From the NCBI GenBank assembly GCA_037127315.1, contig JBBBDQ010000421.1, positions 1,537,001 through 1,601,000 of the forward strand: DNA of 64,000 nucleotides, in the 5' to 3' direction. Below, piece by piece: positions 60,667 to 64,000 of the stretch. Each line of letters starts with the position of its first letter. The first letter of the stretch is position 1. The DNA is from Ascarosepion bandense (taxonomy: Eukaryota; Mollusca; Cephalopoda; Sepiida; Sepiidae). The position numbers and the translations under genes were made by a program. The notes under the pieces are model-generated. The model was not told the DNA's origin and did not search any database. It worked only from the letters and a program-made list of their open reading frames with translations.

Positions 60667-61925
60667 CCTTGGTGATGAGGATTCTTACGGACCACACAAG
60701 GTTTCTTACAGACAACCAAGATTCTTAAGGACCCTTGAGGACTCCAAAAAGGCTGCTTGGAAATTGGTCCAATATTGTACACAATGAATGAAAAAAAAAA
60801 TTTACTCTTTTCGTCACACTTTTTCCTACTCAACATTACTTGATAATCCAGAAAAGGTAACTGAATTAAAAAAAAATGTGTAACTAACTTACAATGAGCC
60901 GCTAAACTACAAAAATTCATGTTTTTCAAGAGACAAAAAGCACTTGTGATTCTCTGAGTAAGAAATTAAATTTATTCACTTTCAATTAATTGTTATTTCA
61001 TTACTGATTGAGTAAGAAACTAAATTTTTTGTTATTCAAATAAAAAGGTTTTCATTTGAATTTAATTTGTATTTGGGTAATCCAAAAAAACAAAAAACAA
61101 AAGCAGACAGATAAACATGAATTAATTTTAATCCACCATACTTGAGTTTCTTAAGTTCCAACTTGGACAGTAAAACTAATGGGAACTTAAATGACAAGAA
61201 AAGCAACTTGAAATTCTAAAGAAAACTGAAAAAGAATATCTTGAATGTCAAAAGTAAGCTGAAAAAGAACGGCTTGAATTTCAAAAACAAATTGTTGAAA
61301 TTCAAAAACAAACTACAAAAGAAAGACTTGTATTCCAAAAGCAAGCTGAATAAAAATGGCTTGTATGTCAAAAGAAAGCTTAAGAAGAACTGCTTGAATT
61401 TCAAAAACAAACAGAAAAGTTCTTTCAGATGTACAGAATAATGGCCAACAACAAAACACCATCATCATTACTTCCAGCCAAGGTAATATTTGCGCATAAA
61501 ATCAGGTGTGTATTCCACAAGCTGCTTCTCAAACAAACAAAACCTGGACAAACACAGTACCCACAAAATATTACCAACCTGGAGAGAATTTTTTTTTTTC
61601 AGGATGAACAAAATAACAAATGTTTCTGGGAAATCGGTACGATTAACAAAAAAGTAGGAAATATGATTCATATAATTAAAAGTCCCCAGTCCACTCACAA
61701 AACACACTTAAATCAGATCAGGAAACACCTGTCAAATGATGCTGACAGTGGTCCTCCTGAAGAAAAAGAAGTAACAGATGTCATGTATGATACTTTTGAC
61801 ATACCAATGCCACAAGTGGCCACGGAACAGCACCGCGTAAAAAGAAAAACAGTGGATTTTCTCATCGTGAATCCAAAAAGGAAAAAATATTAAGACTCCT
61901 GCAGAGTTAATACTTACGAGAGGGG
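60667..61925 (+). pseudogene. Gypsy retrotransposon relic, internally deleted (gag coiled coil joined to integrase end)
   Basis: 61195-61430 holds tandem copies of a ~30-bp unit encoding KERLEFQKQ-type coiled-coil repeats, interrupted by stops. It resembles the N-terminal region of gag in some gypsy elements. 61429-61893 is open for 154 codons. Its middle (CFWEIGTINKKVGNMIHIIK, then THKTHLNQIRKHL) matches the C-terminal chromo/GPF-like end of gypsy integrase, and the last codons (KRKTVDFLIVNPKRKKY) are the usual end of pol. Protease, reverse transcriptase, RNase H and most of integrase are missing. Dead copy. Confidence 0.75.
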
Positions 61926-62150
61926 TTTTATGGTGGCTTACTCATATGACACATTGAGTTCTTTCAAACTATATATAAGTAGCAGTTCTGCTTTGTAGAG
62001 CAGAGAGAATGAAATCTATTCCAGTATAACTCTGACAGCCATGCTAATAATTGTCTGTTGACATATGTTTGTACTTTTGTCTTTGTAATACATTTGTTTA
62101 TCACTATTCTGTTTGTGTATCTTTATTCCTGGCCCCAACGGACCACAACA
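61926..62150 (+). repeat. Gypsy LTR, about 225 bp
   Basis: Preceded by the purine tract gagagggg. It contains actatatataagtagcag (TATA-like) and ends ccccaacggaccacaaca. Directly after it atttggtgacaagatc is a primer-binding-like site, so a second element start follows this LTR. Confidence 0.7.
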
Positions 62151-62333
62151 ATTTGGTGACAAGATCACAACAAGAACAATATTGTTCTTCTCCAGGTGAT
62201 ATTTTAAAATAAATGGTGGAAATAATTTATTTAGAAAATATGAGATGAATTCATGGTTATTTAGAAAATTGAGGAGTGACAGTTAAAGAATATGCTTGTA
62301 AATGTGTCAGTATTGTCCAATCAAAAATGAGAA

Positions 62334-62800
62334 TTATGTTGAACTATGAAGTTGAAGATTTGGGTTGCGAAAGGAAACAGTAGATTGGTATTTTGAGGTG
62401 ATTCCTCTTACTGAAATCTTGGTTTGATTGTCTATAAGTGTGTGATTAGTCATGTCAACAGACAGGTTGAATCTGGCTAAAAAATCTGCCCCCAATATAG
62501 GCGTTGTTACACTAGCTATGGTAAAATTCCACAAAAAACCCCATCGCATGCTAAGATTGATATTCAATTGCTTCCTTGAGCCTATCATACGGGACGTTTT
62601 CTAGTAAATCCATTACTTCCTCAACAATGTCCACTGGCAGTTTTTCTACTAAGTAACAATACCGAGTTCTCTCGGAGGTGATACGCTTCGCATCGAATAA
62701 TGCCTGGATTTGAACAAACCAGTGTTAGTCGGGTTGAAAGCCGGGATATTCAATGATAGTGTGGCAGGAAGTGTTTCCGAAGATTGTGATTCCATTATGT
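62334..62800 (-). pseudogene. Gypsy gag-protease relic (second copy, opposite strand)
   Basis: A gag start codon lies near 62798 in minus sense. The gag N-terminal region continues in shifting frames to about 62590 (RYCYLVEKLPVDIVEEVMDL is readable at about 62620-62680). Then 62588-62334 encodes GFLWNFTIASVTTPILGADF followed by LARFNLSVDM, the C-terminal flap and ILGADFL block of a gypsy aspartic protease. The DTGA active-site part is missing because gag is fused to the protease by a deletion near 62585. Confidence 0.72.
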
Positions 62801-62858
62801 CCTTCTTCCTTTTCATTTTGTTTTTTAAATGTAGTGTCTTATGTCTTGGTCACCAAAC

Positions 62859-63506
62859 TGTAGGTGGTTGTATAATTTCCCCCGAACAATAAATAAAAAG
62901 GAAAATGCACTATAAATAAAATAAACTTTTGTTTATTTTCGTTAAAAAAAATAAGAGTTATTTTTTTTACAAAAATTTAGTTGTCTGTAAAACTGTAGAA
63001 AGGAAGAAAGAAAGGAATTGGGAATGTGAGAGGGAAAGGAAGGACTATGTGTTGCGAGCGAGATGAGAGAAAGAGAGGGTGAAACAATGTTTATTGATAC
63101 GTGATACTGTCTGTTGTGTGAACTGCTGAATTCTCTCTTTATGTGTGCTCCAAGCTGTCTATTCCTTTCTGTATGTTTCGAGCTGGCTGTTCCTCTCTGT
63201 GTGTGTTGACAGTTTCTACTTTCCTTTTATTTTGATGGTGAGGCTCCGGGAGATCAAGAAATGTGTTTCTTATATCAAACCCTGATTGGTCAAAAATATG
63301 AATTTTTGACCACATGGTGTGTTTTCCACTACGTCCAAGCTTTTGGGTGCACCGTACTTGTTTTTGACCCCAAAGGGTTTGGTAAGAGGTGAATGCCTGC
63401 GCAATTGTATTTTTAGAGAGGCATGTGGTGTGAATTAATTTTATTGTGTGTGTGTGTGCGTGTGTGTGTTGAGCTTGGAAAATAAAACAAGAAACAGCAC
63501 AATACA
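62859..63506 (-). repeat. Probable LTR of the minus-strand gypsy copy
   Basis: In minus sense it starts TGTATTGTGCTG and ends CAACCACCTACA, followed by gtttggtgaccaagac, a primer-binding-like site, and then gag. The boundaries are inferred from TG/CA; there is no second LTR or target duplication to confirm them. Contains (GT)n near 63446-63470. Confidence 0.45.
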
Positions 63507-63552
63507 TATATATCTATCTATATACATATATATAATTTTTTTTTTCAACTAT

Positions 63553-63630
63553 CTATAATTTCAATATGTCGGTTGTTAAACCCTTTTATCATTCTTCAGG
63601 ATTTTCCATAACATTGTCTGTTTACATTTG
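63553..63630 (+). repeat. Direct repeat, left copy
   Basis: aatttcaatatgtcggttgt ... cataacattgtctgt, repeated with about 85% identity at 63899-63972. Confidence 0.75.
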
Positions 63631-63679
63631 TTGACATTACGATACATTTCGAAGCAGTGATGGTTATTGGCATAGAATT

Positions 63680-63898
63680 GAAAATTGTGTTATATAGGTA
63701 TGATTTGTGGTCGAGTGGTCCAAGACGCAACAGATCAATTGGTGGCTTCCTCTATATTGATAGGGGTCACAGTTTCGAATCCTACGAAATGAAACACATT
63801 TTTGTAACAAAATTTTTCGTAAATAATCAGGCCAGTAGAAATAAATATACTATTTGATTAAAAACAGAATATCTACTCAAATACAAGTATCAATTAAA
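63680..63898 (+). mobile_element. tRNA-derived SINE (SINE-B family)
   Basis: Head tggtcgagtggtccaagacg (A box TGGTCGAGTGG), B box in cacagtttcgaatcctacg, then a tail with aatcaggccagtagaaataa and gaatatctactcaaatacaa. The tail matches 15590-15665 and the 2139-2243 foldback. It lies between the direct repeats. Confidence 0.7.
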
Positions 63899-63961
63899 AA
63901 TAATTTCAATATGTCAGTTGTTAAACCATTTCATTAATCTTTGGGATTTTCTGTGACATTG

Positions 63962-63972
<11 letters not shown>
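63899..63972 (+). repeat. Direct repeat, right copy
   Basis: aatttcaatatgtcagttgt ... tgtgacattgtctgt, followed by a (TA)n tract at 63966-63996. Confidence 0.75.

Positions 63973-64000
<28 letters not shown>

Noticed and set aside
61216..61410. Phe/Leu-rich minus-strand frame
   Set aside because: It is the antisense reading of the gag coiled-coil repeats.
1..64000. CRISPR arrays, bacterial operons, phage genes
   Set aside because: Spliced host gene, SINEs and LINEs show eukaryotic nuclear DNA; the regular repeats present are microsatellites or the 27-bp triplication without spacers.

Overview
The window is a stretch of animal nuclear genome, very AT-rich and dominated by transposable elements. 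Its one recognisable host gene is PTPA, the protein phosphatase 2A activator (PP2A regulatory subunit B' / PPP2R4). It lies on the minus strand as ten coding exons between 46579 (start codon) and 10005 (stop). Every exon is bounded by AG acceptors and GT donors, the exons join in frame, and they encode a full-length protein of 317 residues. The gene spans about 36.6 kb, and almost all of that is intron filled with repeats.

The repeats suggest a lophotrochozoan, most probably a cephalopod mollusc. There are several tRNA-derived SINE families, a 5S rRNA/tRNA composite SINE, endonuclease-type LINEs of the kinds common in octopus and squid, a Penelope-like element, gypsy relics and mariner remains. 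This taxonomic call is inference; no marker fixes the species.

Layout. 1-9.8 kb, downstream of PTPA: a CR1/Jockey-like LINE fragment, a Penelope-like relic (665-1790), two foldback structures among (TA)n tracts, a 5'-truncated LINE with a 931-codon open frame (3073-5878), tandem tRNA SINEs, a SINE carrying an inverted copy of its own 3' body, and a 5S-tRNA composite SINE. 10.0-46.6 kb, PTPA: the introns hold a mariner relic with a 77-bp MITE, an RTE fragment, two I-clade LINE fragments with RNase H remains, three solo LTRs with perfect 5-bp target duplications, a complete young non-autonomous LTR retrotransposon (34520-38054), further copies of the composite SINE, a palindromic element near 40.2 kb, and a tRNA-Asp 5' half flanked by a 20-bp target duplication. 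46.6-51.2 kb: upstream and possible promoter sequence with no recognisable gene. 51.2-54.1 kb: a nearly intact CR1/Jockey-like LINE broken by one base just after its YADD motif. 54.1-64 kb: non-coding sequence, a long palindrome at 59.93-60.39 kb, and gypsy remains on both strands (60.57-63.5 kb).

The repeats relate to one another. The composite SINE shares its 3' tail with the I-clade LINE fragments, which suggests that LINE mobilised it. The most unusual items are the retro-inserted tRNA half, the young LTR element whose only visible frame is a small single-pass membrane protein, and palindromic elements whose arms carry a CTGANGA-stem-GAAA motif resembling a hammerhead ribozyme core.
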